64,000 nt of DNA from contig NZ_JAUSXN010000001.1 in the NCBI RefSeq assembly GCF_030816015.1, forward strand, positions 3,658,001-3,722,000, read 5' to 3'. The stretch is from Pedobacter sp. W3I1. Lineage in GTDB: Bacteria > Bacteroidota > Bacteroidia > Sphingobacteriales > Sphingobacteriaceae. Below the pieces are notes generated by a model. It searched no databases, was not told the origin of the DNA, and worked only from the letters and a program-made list of their open reading frames with translations. Shown piece by piece: positions 27,621 through 35,356 of the stretch. Both the position numbers and the translations under genes were made by a program. How positions within the stretch are numbered: position 1 is the stretch's first letter; each line of letters starts with the position of its first letter.

Positions 27621-28565
27621 TTATACAGATTTCTCTATTTTTTTCAGATCAGAAAAAACCACGTGCATTTCTTCTCTGTTTGAGATACCTGGGATATGTC
27701 TTTTAAATGCGAAACAACTACTTGTTCCTTCCCTTGCAAAATCAAAGGATATTTGAGCTACTGAACCTAATCCTTTATGACTTGTACCCAACAGCACTTC
27801 ATTCTTTTCTTTATTTCGAAGTACATAGAGTTGATTTTTACCTAATGAAGTATTTCCTCCAATAATGAGATCTACCCAACTGGTATCAGCGGCAAGTTGT
27901 TTGTTACCCTGTTCTGCCTTTACATCAAAACCCAAATGAGCTAAGCAAACTATCAAATCGCAGGCTTCTTCTTCTTTTAAAAACCTGGCCATCTTATTTA
28001 AAGCAGCCGTCGGGTCAGACACTTTTAAACCGGCTATTTTAGCTGATTCTCCAACACCTGTAACCCCTACCCTGTATTTACCATAGGTAATTACCTGATA
28101 GCTTTTTACCGCTTTTTGCAATTTTGGATGCTCAAAACGATAGTTGCAGCTTAACAGATCGAAAGCCATATACGGAAGTAAATTGGCAAAAACATCAACC
28201 CCTTGTTTTAAATCCGCAGCACTAAGATTCACCGCATGGTAACCTACCTTGTTCATCCATTGAATTGTTTCGGTATGGTTATTTCGATTAAAATTTAAAA
28301 ATCCTCCTGCATCTAATAATAAAGTAGAAATAAGTTCGTTATTAACTGTAGTTTGTAAACACTTTAAGCCGCCAAATCCCTGAGCCGTTGAATTAACAGC
28401 TCCACAAATATCATTGCTATACATGATATCGACCTGTTTTTGGTTTATAGATTTGGTATAGATAGTACGACTTGCTTTAGCTAGTGCATCAATTGGACCA
28501 GCCAATAAGAGACTACTGCTTAACAAGACGTTCCTCTTTAGAAAAGAGCGTCTATTAGTACTCAT
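27621..28565 (-). CDS. Degenerate 5'-nucleotidase-type metallophosphatase with Tat signal
   Basis: 314 aa from the chosen start. The N-terminus MSTNRRSFLKRNVLLSSSLLLAG is a textbook twin-arginine signal, so I start there (28565) and not at the upstream in-frame ATG at 28610. The body follows the order of UshA-type metallophosphatases, but nearly every metal ligand is lost. The expected ND-x-HG is NDICG. LDAGD is LDAGG. GNHEFD is replaced by LSAADLK. GHSH is replaced by GNTS. Only the His in CLAHLGFD and the first Asp remain. It is therefore probably a non-catalytic pseudoenzyme, exported folded to the periplasm. It is the first gene of the tail-collar/adhesin operon. Confidence 0.7.
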   Translation of the reverse strand: MSTNRRSFLKRNVLLSSSLLLAGPIDALAKASRTIYTKSINQKQVDIMYSNDICGAVNSTAQGFGGLKCLQTTVNNELISTLLLDAGGFLNFNRNNHTETIQWMNKVGYHAVNLSAADLKQGVDVFANLLPYMAFDLLSCNYRFEHPKLQKAVKSYQVITYGKYRVGVTGVGESAKIAGLKVSDPTAALNKMARFLKEEEACDLIVCLAHLGFDVKAEQGNKQLAADTSWVDLIIGGNTSLGKNQLYVLRNKEKNEVLLGTSHKGLGSVAQISFDFAREGTSSCFAFKRHIPGISNREEMHVVFSDLKKIEKSV

Positions 28566-28897
28566 AAAAAGTTTAAATTTGGGATGTTTGTTAGTATAAA
28601 GATGGAACAAATTTACTTATAGTACAAATACTACAAGCTTAGATTCATACCCGACTTCCCCTTTAAGTAGACAAAATACCAAAAATAGTATACCAATACC
28701 TTATTTTAGTAGATTAAAAAGATCGTTATTTAATTATTGATATCTGTCAATAATTCTAGAAATCAGAAAATCAATCGTTTTCCCCACATTAATGAGTATA
28801 AAAAATACTACAAAATATTAGTAGCACATTCTTATAAATAAAGTAGACAAGTTTGCTTACAAACTTTATTCAGATCAGATTCGTCAATATTTTACCC

Positions 28898-29845
28898 TTA
28901 AGGCTTTATTAATTGCTTAGAAAAATTTTCATAAGCAATATTGGCATCTGCATAACTGGCAAACTTTAGCTTACGATCTCCATTAAACTTTTCTCCAGGG
29001 CTTTTACTATGGTAATTTAATCTGGTAATCATTTTTTCATGGGCAGAATCATCCAGTTGCATTTCCTTTAAAAAGTGCGACAACAACAAGTTTACTCCCC
29101 AGCCATAATCATAAAAAGTATTCTTGGGGTGACGGATTGAAATGAGATCCTGGAGGGCTTTATAATAATTCGTAAGTACTTCTGCCGTAAATAAATTAAA
29201 GTCCTGGTAGTGCCTTTCTTGTACTTCGATCTTTAAAATGCTGGCGCTAACCATGTCCGGAACAGCGTGTATGCCCCTTCTTTGGTGGTGCGAGGCAATA
29301 ACGGCATTAGGCTCTCTAGAAAGAAAGAAGAATGGTGTATCTGGATACCATTTTCTTAAAATGGGGTAAAAATGAATATGCCAGCTGTCTAATTTTATAA
29401 ATAATTTGTCGTACTGTGCTTTCCGCTTTTGTCCCATAAGGGCTATTGCCGATTTAAACCAAAGTTCCTGCTGTTCTTCTTTTATTGAGGGATCTTGTTC
29501 TTTCATTCTTAAGATCTCATCTACAAGGGGGGCTTCCGCGAAAACGATATTGGTTTCGGCTGTAGCCAAAGCCTGAGATAATAAAGTAGAGCCACATCGC
29601 GAAACATGAAAAATAAATGCATCTGGTGCTATCGAATCAATCTGCTTCGCTGCTTCTGCTAAAAACGCTAAGTTGCTGGTTGGCAAATAAGCCGATCGTT
29701 CTTTCATCCGAAACCGGCAAAGCTGAATAGTTTCATCAAAAAATGGTTCTTCAATATGCTTTTCCTGCAAATCAAGCCACAAAAGTTGCCAATCACTTCC
29801 GCTATAGATTAGTTGGTAAGGAATCCAGTTAATTAGTGCACTCAT
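28898..29845 (-). CDS. Sulfotransferase family protein
   Basis: 315-aa cytoplasmic protein of the PAPS-dependent sulfotransferase superfamily. The 5'-phosphosulfate-binding loop is FIFHVSRCGSTLLSQ (about residues 77-91). The 3'-phosphate-binding strand and helix is FFFLSREPNAVIASH (about 167-181), with the conserved Arg/Ser arrangement. The start ATG overlaps the stop of the upstream hydroxylase-like gene by four bases (ATGA), showing translational coupling. The acceptor is unknown; coupling to a hydroxylase suggests the two act on one substrate. No PAPS-synthesis genes are in the window. Confidence 0.82.
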   Translation of the reverse strand: MSALINWIPYQLIYSGSDWQLLWLDLQEKHIEEPFFDETIQLCRFRMKERSAYLPTSNLAFLAEAAKQIDSIAPDAFIFHVSRCGSTLLSQALATAETNIVFAEAPLVDEILRMKEQDPSIKEEQQELWFKSAIALMGQKRKAQYDKLFIKLDSWHIHFYPILRKWYPDTPFFFLSREPNAVIASHHQRRGIHAVPDMVSASILKIEVQERHYQDFNLFTAEVLTNYYKALQDLISIRHPKNTFYDYGWGVNLLLSHFLKEMQLDDSAHEKMITRLNYHSKSPGEKFNGDRKLKFASYADANIAYENFSKQLIKP

Positions 29846-30579
29846 TCCAGATCTTTTTTCAATTGTACGATCAGATCCCTGGCCACTTGTGTATCCATTT
29901 GCTCCAGTTCTGCAATCATTTTTAAGGCAGTAGCCGCATCTAAGCGCTGAGTTTGATTTTCTTCTGCTAATTTATAACCATTGGCTTCAAACAAACGATC
30001 CGTCCATTCATTTCTTAAGGCATCTATTACCAAATGCACCCGAACGTTTTCGCCTTCATTAATAATGCTGTGGCTTTGATTAAAATCAATGTACCAACAG
30101 GAACCTTCTGCCAATTTCAACTGCTCTCCGCCTACTATAAACTTTAACTGGTTGTTGGTTTGAATGGGGATATGGATCCTTAAAACGCCTGCTTCGTAAT
30201 TACAACCACGGTCTCTGTGAGGTTTAATTTCTGCGCCAGGGTGTAATGCGAGTAAACGAATGGTTTCTTTCGGGCACTTCCACTCCTCGATGATTGATTT
30301 AATATAAGGAAGTTGATTGAACAGCGGCGTATCCTGATACTGATTTACCCCGTAGTTGGCTAAAATATCATTTTCTTTCCCGCTCGCAGAGCGCAATGCA
30401 ATACTTTGCCAGTTCCCTTCGTAATCTTTCCTGTTAAAATGATCAACCCACTCTTGTTGTAAGGCAATGGCGAGCTCGGTTTTGAGCAGCGGAATGTTAT
30501 ACTCCTGGTTAAACTGAATGTATTTTAGCAAAGCTGAAATGTTTTCTGTAATATTAGTTAAGTGTTTTTTATTGCGCAA
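29842..30579 (-). CDS. Aspartyl/asparaginyl beta-hydroxylase-like 2OG-Fe(II) oxygenase
   Basis: 245-aa cytoplasmic oxygenase-like protein. The double-stranded beta-helix core shows HPGAEIKPHRDRGCNYEAG with the HxD pair His121/Asp123. The distal histidine His170 is in FNQSHSIINEGENVRVHLVID, with Arg180 placed for 2-oxoglutarate. All iron ligands are present, so it is probably active. The family hydroxylates Asp/Asn or Pro side chains, or small molecules. It is coupled by ATGA overlap to the sulfotransferase and is divergent from the PhyH-like gene about 120 bp away. Its location next to the adhesin/tail-collar operon makes a surface-protein substrate plausible but unproven. Confidence 0.82.
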   Translation of the reverse strand: MRNKKHLTNITENISALLKYIQFNQEYNIPLLKTELAIALQQEWVDHFNRKDYEGNWQSIALRSASGKENDILANYGVNQYQDTPLFNQLPYIKSIIEEWKCPKETIRLLALHPGAEIKPHRDRGCNYEAGVLRIHIPIQTNNQLKFIVGGEQLKLAEGSCWYIDFNQSHSIINEGENVRVHLVIDALRNEWTDRLFEANGYKLAEENQTQRLDAATALKMIAELEQMDTQVARDLIVQLKKDLE

Positions 30580-30700
30580 ATATTTAACCTGCTTTTTATT
30601 AGCCAGTACTCATGATCTTCCATTTGATTAATGATGAAGCCATTTCCGAAATTGTAATTTTAATCTTAGTATTACCTGATTTAATTTACTTCAATCTGCT

Positions 30701-31657
30701 ATGCGCGACTCTTTAATTTCTATTTCTTCTTTTCTTGAAATTTACAGGCTGCATCACCATCCTAAACATCCAGAAAAACAAAAAGATGAATCGTTTAATA
30801 AAGCAGAGCAGCTATTTTTAAATATATTTCAACTCGGTTTATTTGAAATATACGATTTCTTATATACCAAATGCGTTGACACTGATCATTTTAAACATTG
30901 GATTATCGACCTAAAAGGACAAGACTTTTTTAATACTGCATCGATCCAGTTTAATGAACAGCACATCAATAATAATCCTCATAAAATCGATTTCCCGGAC
31001 ATTCTAACTACCGGGCAACACACTTTTTGGAATGCTCATGGTTACCTTAAAATAGAGAAGTTAGTTAATGAGTTGGATTGCGATGCGGTATGCGGGCTCA
31101 TCTGCAAAACCTTAAATATTGATTTAACTGATTCTCAAACCTGGTACCCGCAACACGAGCTATTACAGGGATTAATGCTGCAAAAATATCAGGATGATGC
31201 TATTGCCAACATTCGCAACAATGTACAGATTAAGCAAGTTTTCAGCAGCTTGTATAACCATGATAACATTTTCGCCAATGCGGAGAAATTGAGTTATAAT
31301 CCACCTGTGAATCAGCATTTTTCTTTTAAAGGCAGTCCGTTACATTGGGATATAGACTTTCAAATTGGTCCCAGGTATTACATTCAGGGCTTATTGTATT
31401 TAAACGATGTTCCTGCTCACCTCGGTGCCTTTACTGTGATTCCAGGCTTCCATCACCAGATTGATGAATACCTCGCTAATTTTGATGATCCTGAAACAGC
31501 CATTGCCGCTTTACGCAATAAAGGTTTAGAAATTCCTATTGAAGGCAAAAAAGGCGATTTAATTGTTTGGTTGCAATCGCTTCCACATGCTGCAAGCCCC
31601 AATTATGCTGATTTACCCAGGTTCGTTCAGTACGTGAGTTTTAATGAAATGGGCTAA
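30701..31657 (+). CDS. Phytanoyl-CoA dioxygenase (PhyH)-like 2OG oxygenase
   Basis: 318-aa cytoplasmic protein. The C-terminal half carries the PhyH-type jelly-roll: SPLHWDIDFQIG gives the HxD pair His215/Asp217, QGLLYLNDVPAHLGAFTVIPG is a family-like strand set, and LPHAASPN supplies His296, with Arg307 following for the 2-oxoglutarate carboxylate. The N-terminal ~110 residues are helical and unassigned. The substrate is unknown; bacterial members often modify small molecules. It is transcribed away from the hydroxylase-sulfotransferase pair, sharing an intergenic region of about 120 bp, so the three genes may be co-regulated. Confidence 0.8.
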   Translation: MRDSLISISSFLEIYRLHHHPKHPEKQKDESFNKAEQLFLNIFQLGLFEIYDFLYTKCVDTDHFKHWIIDLKGQDFFNTASIQFNEQHINNNPHKIDFPDILTTGQHTFWNAHGYLKIEKLVNELDCDAVCGLICKTLNIDLTDSQTWYPQHELLQGLMLQKYQDDAIANIRNNVQIKQVFSSLYNHDNIFANAEKLSYNPPVNQHFSFKGSPLHWDIDFQIGPRYYIQGLLYLNDVPAHLGAFTVIPGFHHQIDEYLANFDDPETAIAALRNKGLEIPIEGKKGDLIVWLQSLPHAASPNYADLPRFVQYVSFNEMG

Positions 31658-31712
31658 AAACCCTAGGTGGCAATACCAATGACTTATCTTATTTCTCAGT
31701 TATCCACTTCGT

Positions 31713-32426
31713 TTAAAAAAGTGCATCCAAGAGCAATATCACCAGCACTGCTGTCAATGTATTTAAAAAGTTAACCATGTTATTCCCGATCATCCCCTTC
31801 CGCTCAAACAAAGCCCCCAATACAGAATCAGCAAGATTCCCCAGCGTACCTGCAAAAACGATAAAGAAAAAGTTGATGTTCCAGCCAAATCCTAGCGCAT
31901 AAACAATCGCAATCAGGCAACTTCCGGCGATACCGATCAAGGTGCCTTCCAGACTGATCACTCCATCCATTCCACAACGGTCGGGTTTGAAGGTTATCAT
32001 ATTGACAAACCGCCTTCCGTAAACCATTCCCAGCTCAGACGACAGGGTATCGGCAGTAGCCGAGGCAAAAGCGGCTGCCATTGCCGTCAGCATTAAATGA
32101 GCCAGTTGTGGATAACATACCATTATTATACCAGCGATAGCCGGAACCCCTGCATTGGCCAGAACTTGCAAGGCATTTCGACCTTTTTGGGTTTCCTCTT
32201 TACCGGCAAAATCTTGCTTTTTACGCCGCTGCCAGGAAGTGGACGCAGAAGCCAGGATAAAAAATGTGCTCATCATTGCAACGCCTGTGTAACCAGCGGC
32301 GATGAAAATAATGCAGGCCAGTATTCCACCTGTAAAAGCAGCCAGAACGGTTAGTTTTTTTGCCAGGATACTATAAGCAATACCAGAAATGATGATGATA
32401 GGTAAAAAGATGTCGCTATTGAACAT
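31713..32426 (-). CDS. DUF92 family membrane protein
   Basis: 237-aa polytopic inner-membrane protein of the DUF92 family, which includes plant and cyanobacterial VTE6-type phytyl-phosphate kinases. Recognisable elements are STSWQRRKK, the segment AAAFASATADTLSSELGMVYG, the loop FKPDRCGMDGVISLEGTLIG, and the C-terminal GNLADSVLGALFERKG. About six or seven hydrophobic segments are seen. A lipid-phosphate or isoprenoid kinase-like activity is possible by family; the bacterial substrate is unknown. It is convergent with the PhyH-like gene. Confidence 0.85.
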   Translation of the reverse strand: MFNSDIFLPIIIISGIAYSILAKKLTVLAAFTGGILACIIFIAAGYTGVAMMSTFFILASASTSWQRRKKQDFAGKEETQKGRNALQVLANAGVPAIAGIIMVCYPQLAHLMLTAMAAAFASATADTLSSELGMVYGRRFVNMITFKPDRCGMDGVISLEGTLIGIAGSCLIAIVYALGFGWNINFFFIVFAGTLGNLADSVLGALFERKGMIGNNMVNFLNTLTAVLVILLLDALF

Positions 32427-32559
32427 ATCACAAATATATTTGAATTAGGTATACGAAAAAGCACATGGAAAATTTATGAAGTGTTAGCTAGTAGAAACCG
32501 TTTGAGAAAACAGACAAGTTATAACATTACATTTTCCGCGAGAATTGTAACTGGCCTTT

Positions 32560-33258
32560 TTAGCATATCAGAAGCAGTCTATACTCACCGTCTCTTTCAA
32601 CAGGTGCCCGATGGATGCAAGGTACACATTGTTGATCAGGATGATCTACTGCCAGTCTCCACAGATGGCCCAATCCCAGATTCACGGGCCGCGCACCTGG
32701 CTTGGCCTGGTAATGCAGGTCAAAATAATGCTCTATCAAAAAGTTTTCAAATTCAGCTTCCGGACCATCATGCAGTTCTTTAAGCTTTTTCCGGATCTCC
32801 GGAACCAGGATTTTTTGTTCAGCCTGATCATTAGCTAAAATTTCACTGGCAGCACCATAATAGGTACATAAAAAAGTATCGGTACCAATGGGCGAGCGAT
32901 CTACATGAAAAGAATATACATCTGTTGAAATGAACCCGAGCTCCTCATCCCGCTCGTAACTTTTGATTAAATTCAGCGAAGGCGATGCCCCTGAATCTGC
33001 CAATAACTGAAAATCACTTAAGATTACTTCTCTTGCCAGACTACCGCCATCCGATAACTTGAGCGCACGGAGGTCATTCATAGAAACTTCTGTTAAGTCC
33101 TCTTTCAATTCAAGTTTGGACATAATTTCCTTAAAATCCCCTATCAAATCCCTCTGCAAGCAGACTGCATTTATATCTCCCTTAAAATCTGTAGCTAAAA
33201 GCTGAGAAAAATTAGAAACCACCACAATCTGTTTACTGTCAGAAAATTTATTATGCAT
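32560..33258 (-). CDS. DUF1826 family protein
   Basis: 232-aa cytoplasmic protein that I recognise as DUF1826. The central FHVDRSPIGTDTFLCTYYGAASE and the C-terminal GLGHLWRLAVDHPDQQCVPCIHRAPV are characteristic. The His/Asp and Cys/His content could support metal binding; in other bacteria the family is often linked to zinc homeostasis. No zinc genes lie beside it here, so the role is open. It is not overlapped with the DUF92 gene, with a spacer of about 130 bp. Confidence 0.75.
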   Translation of the reverse strand: MHNKFSDSKQIVVVSNFSQLLATDFKGDINAVCLQRDLIGDFKEIMSKLELKEDLTEVSMNDLRALKLSDGGSLAREVILSDFQLLADSGASPSLNLIKSYERDEELGFISTDVYSFHVDRSPIGTDTFLCTYYGAASEILANDQAEQKILVPEIRKKLKELHDGPEAEFENFLIEHYFDLHYQAKPGARPVNLGLGHLWRLAVDHPDQQCVPCIHRAPVERDGEYRLLLIC

Positions 33259-33319
33259 CTTTTAATAAACTATTTAGCCGTCATCCAAGTTTTTGTCGAC
33301 TGCCTTCGGATCAAGATAT

Positions 33320-33679
33320 TTATTTACCAGTAATTTCTTTTCTATGCTGCCTTCCCCACTCTGCCAGGTTATCTATAATGGTTTTTAAAGTCATTCCATA
33401 ATCAGTAAGCTGATAGAGAACTGTGACCGGCTGGGTGTCTAAAACAGTACGTTTAATTAGTTTATTTATTTCAAGGTCTTTGAGTTCTTTGCTAAGCATC
33501 TTATTCGAGATGCCCTTTACATCATTTAGAATGTCTGAAAACCTGCGCTTGTTAAAATAGCAGACAGAGGATATTATAGATATCTTCCATTTACCATTTA
33601 ATACGTCCATTGCATCATGAACCGCCATGATTTGTTTTTTATTACTTTCAGCATCTGTTGCACAACAATGATTTTCCAT
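33320..33679 (-). CDS. HxlR family winged-helix transcriptional regulator
   Basis: 119-aa MarR-like dimeric repressor/activator of the HxlR family. Diagnostic elements are MDVLNGKWKISIISSVCYFN, KRRFSDILNDVKGISNKMLS (recognition helix), KELKDLEINKLIKRTV, and the wing PVTVLYQLTDYGMTLKTIID. The N-terminal CC pair (ENHCCATD) could be redox- or electrophile-sensitive, as in HypR/YodB-type members. It is divergent from an SDR gene, with a GTTAC-rich intergenic region. The usual arrangement is direct control of the neighbour. Confidence 0.92.
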   Translation of the reverse strand: MENHCCATDAESNKKQIMAVHDAMDVLNGKWKISIISSVCYFNKRRFSDILNDVKGISNKMLSKELKDLEINKLIKRTVLDTQPVTVLYQLTDYGMTLKTIIDNLAEWGRQHRKEITGK

Positions 33680-33684
33680 AATTA

Positions 33685-33732
33685 GTTACCTGGTTACCCA
33701 AATGCTACTGTTACTTTTAGTTACAAAGTTAC
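33685..33732. promoter_or_regulatory. Candidate HxlR operator array (five GTTAC sites)
   Basis: GTTAC occurs at 33685, 33693, 33710, 33720 and 33728, all on the same strand within 48 bp, between the divergent regulator and the SDR gene. Repeated half-sites in such a position suit an HxlR-type operator. No perfect palindrome is present. Confidence 0.45.
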
Positions 33733-33752
33733 AATAATATATAAGACTATAA

Positions 33753-33760
33753 TACATTTG
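33753..33760 (+). promoter_or_regulatory. Bacteroidota-type -7 element for the SDR gene
   Basis: TACATTTG matches the TAnnTTTG consensus and ends 24 bp before the SDR start. A convincing -33 TTTG is not visible at the usual spacing, so activator-assisted use is possible. Confidence 0.5.
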
Positions 33761-33784
33761 TATCCATAAATAAAAAGATAACAA

Positions 33785-34531
33785 ATGAATTTCACAGGAA
33801 AAAATATCGTTATTACAGGCGGAACAACAGGAATCGGTTTCGCAACTGCCAACGCTTTTATTGAGGCCGGAGCCAATGTATGGATTACGGGCAGAAATAT
33901 AGAAAATCTTGAAAAGGCTGCCACATCATTAGGAAATGAGCGAATTAAAACGGTCATTTCAGACACCTCAAATCTTAATGGTATTGAAGCTTTGACAAAA
34001 GCAATTGCAGACAGCGGTCAAAAATTGGATGTACTTTTTTTAAATGCGGGGATAGCAACTTTTGCACCCATTGCAGAAGCTACAGAAGCAGACTTTGACG
34101 CACAATTTAACACAAATGTAAAAGGACCATACTTTACGCTACAAAAGCTGTTGCCTTATTTAAAGGATGGTGCGTCTATAGTTTTTAATTCATCAACAGT
34201 GGCAACCGCTGCCCAAATGTATGGTAGCGTTTATTCAGCAACAAAAGGCGCACTCAATAAAATTGCCCAGATTGCAGCCAACGAGCTTGCAGGGAGAAAT
34301 ATCAGGGTAAACATGATTAGCCCTGGCCCCACTCAAACAGAAGGTTTTGACAAGGCCGTCACAGACGATACCTTAAAAAAGCAGTTGGCCTTAACAACGG
34401 CTATGCAAAGAATGGGTAAGCCGTCGGAAATTGCAAAAGCTGTACTATTTCTAGCTTCTGAAGATGCGAGTTTTATTACAGGCGCACAATTACTTGTTGA
34501 TGGCGGCTTTATTGGTTACGCATTAAAATAA
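33785..34531 (+). CDS. Short-chain dehydrogenase/reductase
   Basis: 248-aa classical SDR. The dinucleotide-binding motif is TGGTTGIG near residue 13, followed by NAG (LFLNAGIATF). The catalytic Ser lies in VFNSSTVATA and the YxxxK motif is YSATKGALNK. The C-terminal SEDASFITGAQLLVDGG is typical. The substrate is not predictable. It is controlled in all likelihood by the divergent HxlR-type regulator; such pairs often respond to quinones, aldehydes or other electrophiles. Confidence 0.9.
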   Translation: MNFTGKNIVITGGTTGIGFATANAFIEAGANVWITGRNIENLEKAATSLGNERIKTVISDTSNLNGIEALTKAIADSGQKLDVLFLNAGIATFAPIAEATEADFDAQFNTNVKGPYFTLQKLLPYLKDGASIVFNSSTVATAAQMYGSVYSATKGALNKIAQIAANELAGRNIRVNMISPGPTQTEGFDKAVTDDTLKKQLALTTAMQRMGKPSEIAKAVLFLASEDASFITGAQLLVDGGFIGYALK

Positions 34532-34563
34532 ATTAAGCGGTAAGGTTCAACTATTAAAGAGAA

Positions 34564-34696
34564 AAGAGGCTGTATCGTAAGTTGTGATTCCATTCGAACT
34601 TGTCACATTGAGTTTACCAAAACGCTTTGCGCGGCATTTAAACAGGTCCTTCGACAGGCTCAGGATGACAATCCTATATTTATGATACAGCCTCTT
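34564..34696. mobile_element. MITE-like element, copy 2
   Basis: 133 bp with terminal inverted repeats AAGAGGCTGTATCGTAA and TTATGATACAGCCTCTT, one mismatch over 17 bp. The interior repeats copy 1 (13483-13616) in the opposite orientation, including CCTTCGACAGGCTCAGGATG. It lies at the left edge of the 35-40 kb accessory island. It has no coding capacity. Confidence 0.7.
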
Positions 34697-34738
34697 ATAA
34701 CTATGAAAAGGTAATTTTCAACTTTCGCTAGCCAGTTC

Positions 34739-34816
34739 GTGACCAGTTTGACTAAAAGGGATTAATACGCATCATCCGGTAATCAAATTGGTGGCCAGTT
34801 TGGCCCGAAACGGAGG
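34739..34816. other. Possible decayed insertion-sequence end
   Basis: Two spaced direct copies of a GTGRCCAGTTTG motif, at about 34739-34750 and 34791-34802. Repeated short motifs of this style are seen at the ends of IS21-type elements. No transposase remains. The rest of the gap to 35356 shows no gene. Confidence 0.3.
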
Positions 34817-35301
34817 GGCTACTTCCACTGAATACACAGCTTAAGCGAGGAAAGGCTCGGTCTAGTCATTTATTCTGTGGTTTGACTTCTGTACTGCATT
34901 CTTATAAGCTTAGGGCGTGCAATTTTAGCTTGTAACACATATCAACGGACAGTGAGTAAAGGTAGGTAGATCGGTATTTCACCATGTCTAATGCCCCTTA
35001 AACACACGCCATCACATTCGTTCTGTCATAGTTTTAATTTTGGCAATGTGGATGGCTTCGTAAGCCTTCTCTCTATCTTTATCTAGGATTTTGCTTCGCT
35101 TCATCCTGGATAAATCTAGTCAGGCTCCACTATTTGGCGAACCTGCGTTTTTCGAAAATGCTGCGCTACGCTTGTGTTAAAACATAGATCGAATCCCGTT
35201 GCTTTGCAACTACTGATCCTCACACATTTTCTCAGTTCGCAGGCGGTTTGCATAGTTATGTTAGCTTGTAATTATTTGTAGCAACAGATATGATATAATA
35301 C

Positions 35302-35309
35302 TATATTTG
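35302..35309 (+). promoter_or_regulatory. Candidate -7 element for the OLD-nuclease gene
   Basis: TATATTTG fits TAnnTTTG. A TTTG at 35275-35278 could be the -33 box, although the 23-bp spacer is longer than usual. The start codon is 47 bp downstream. Confidence 0.45.
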
Positions 35310-35356
35310 ATTAAATCAAGGTTAGCTCTCACATGCCAACCTGCAATCTAGCATAT

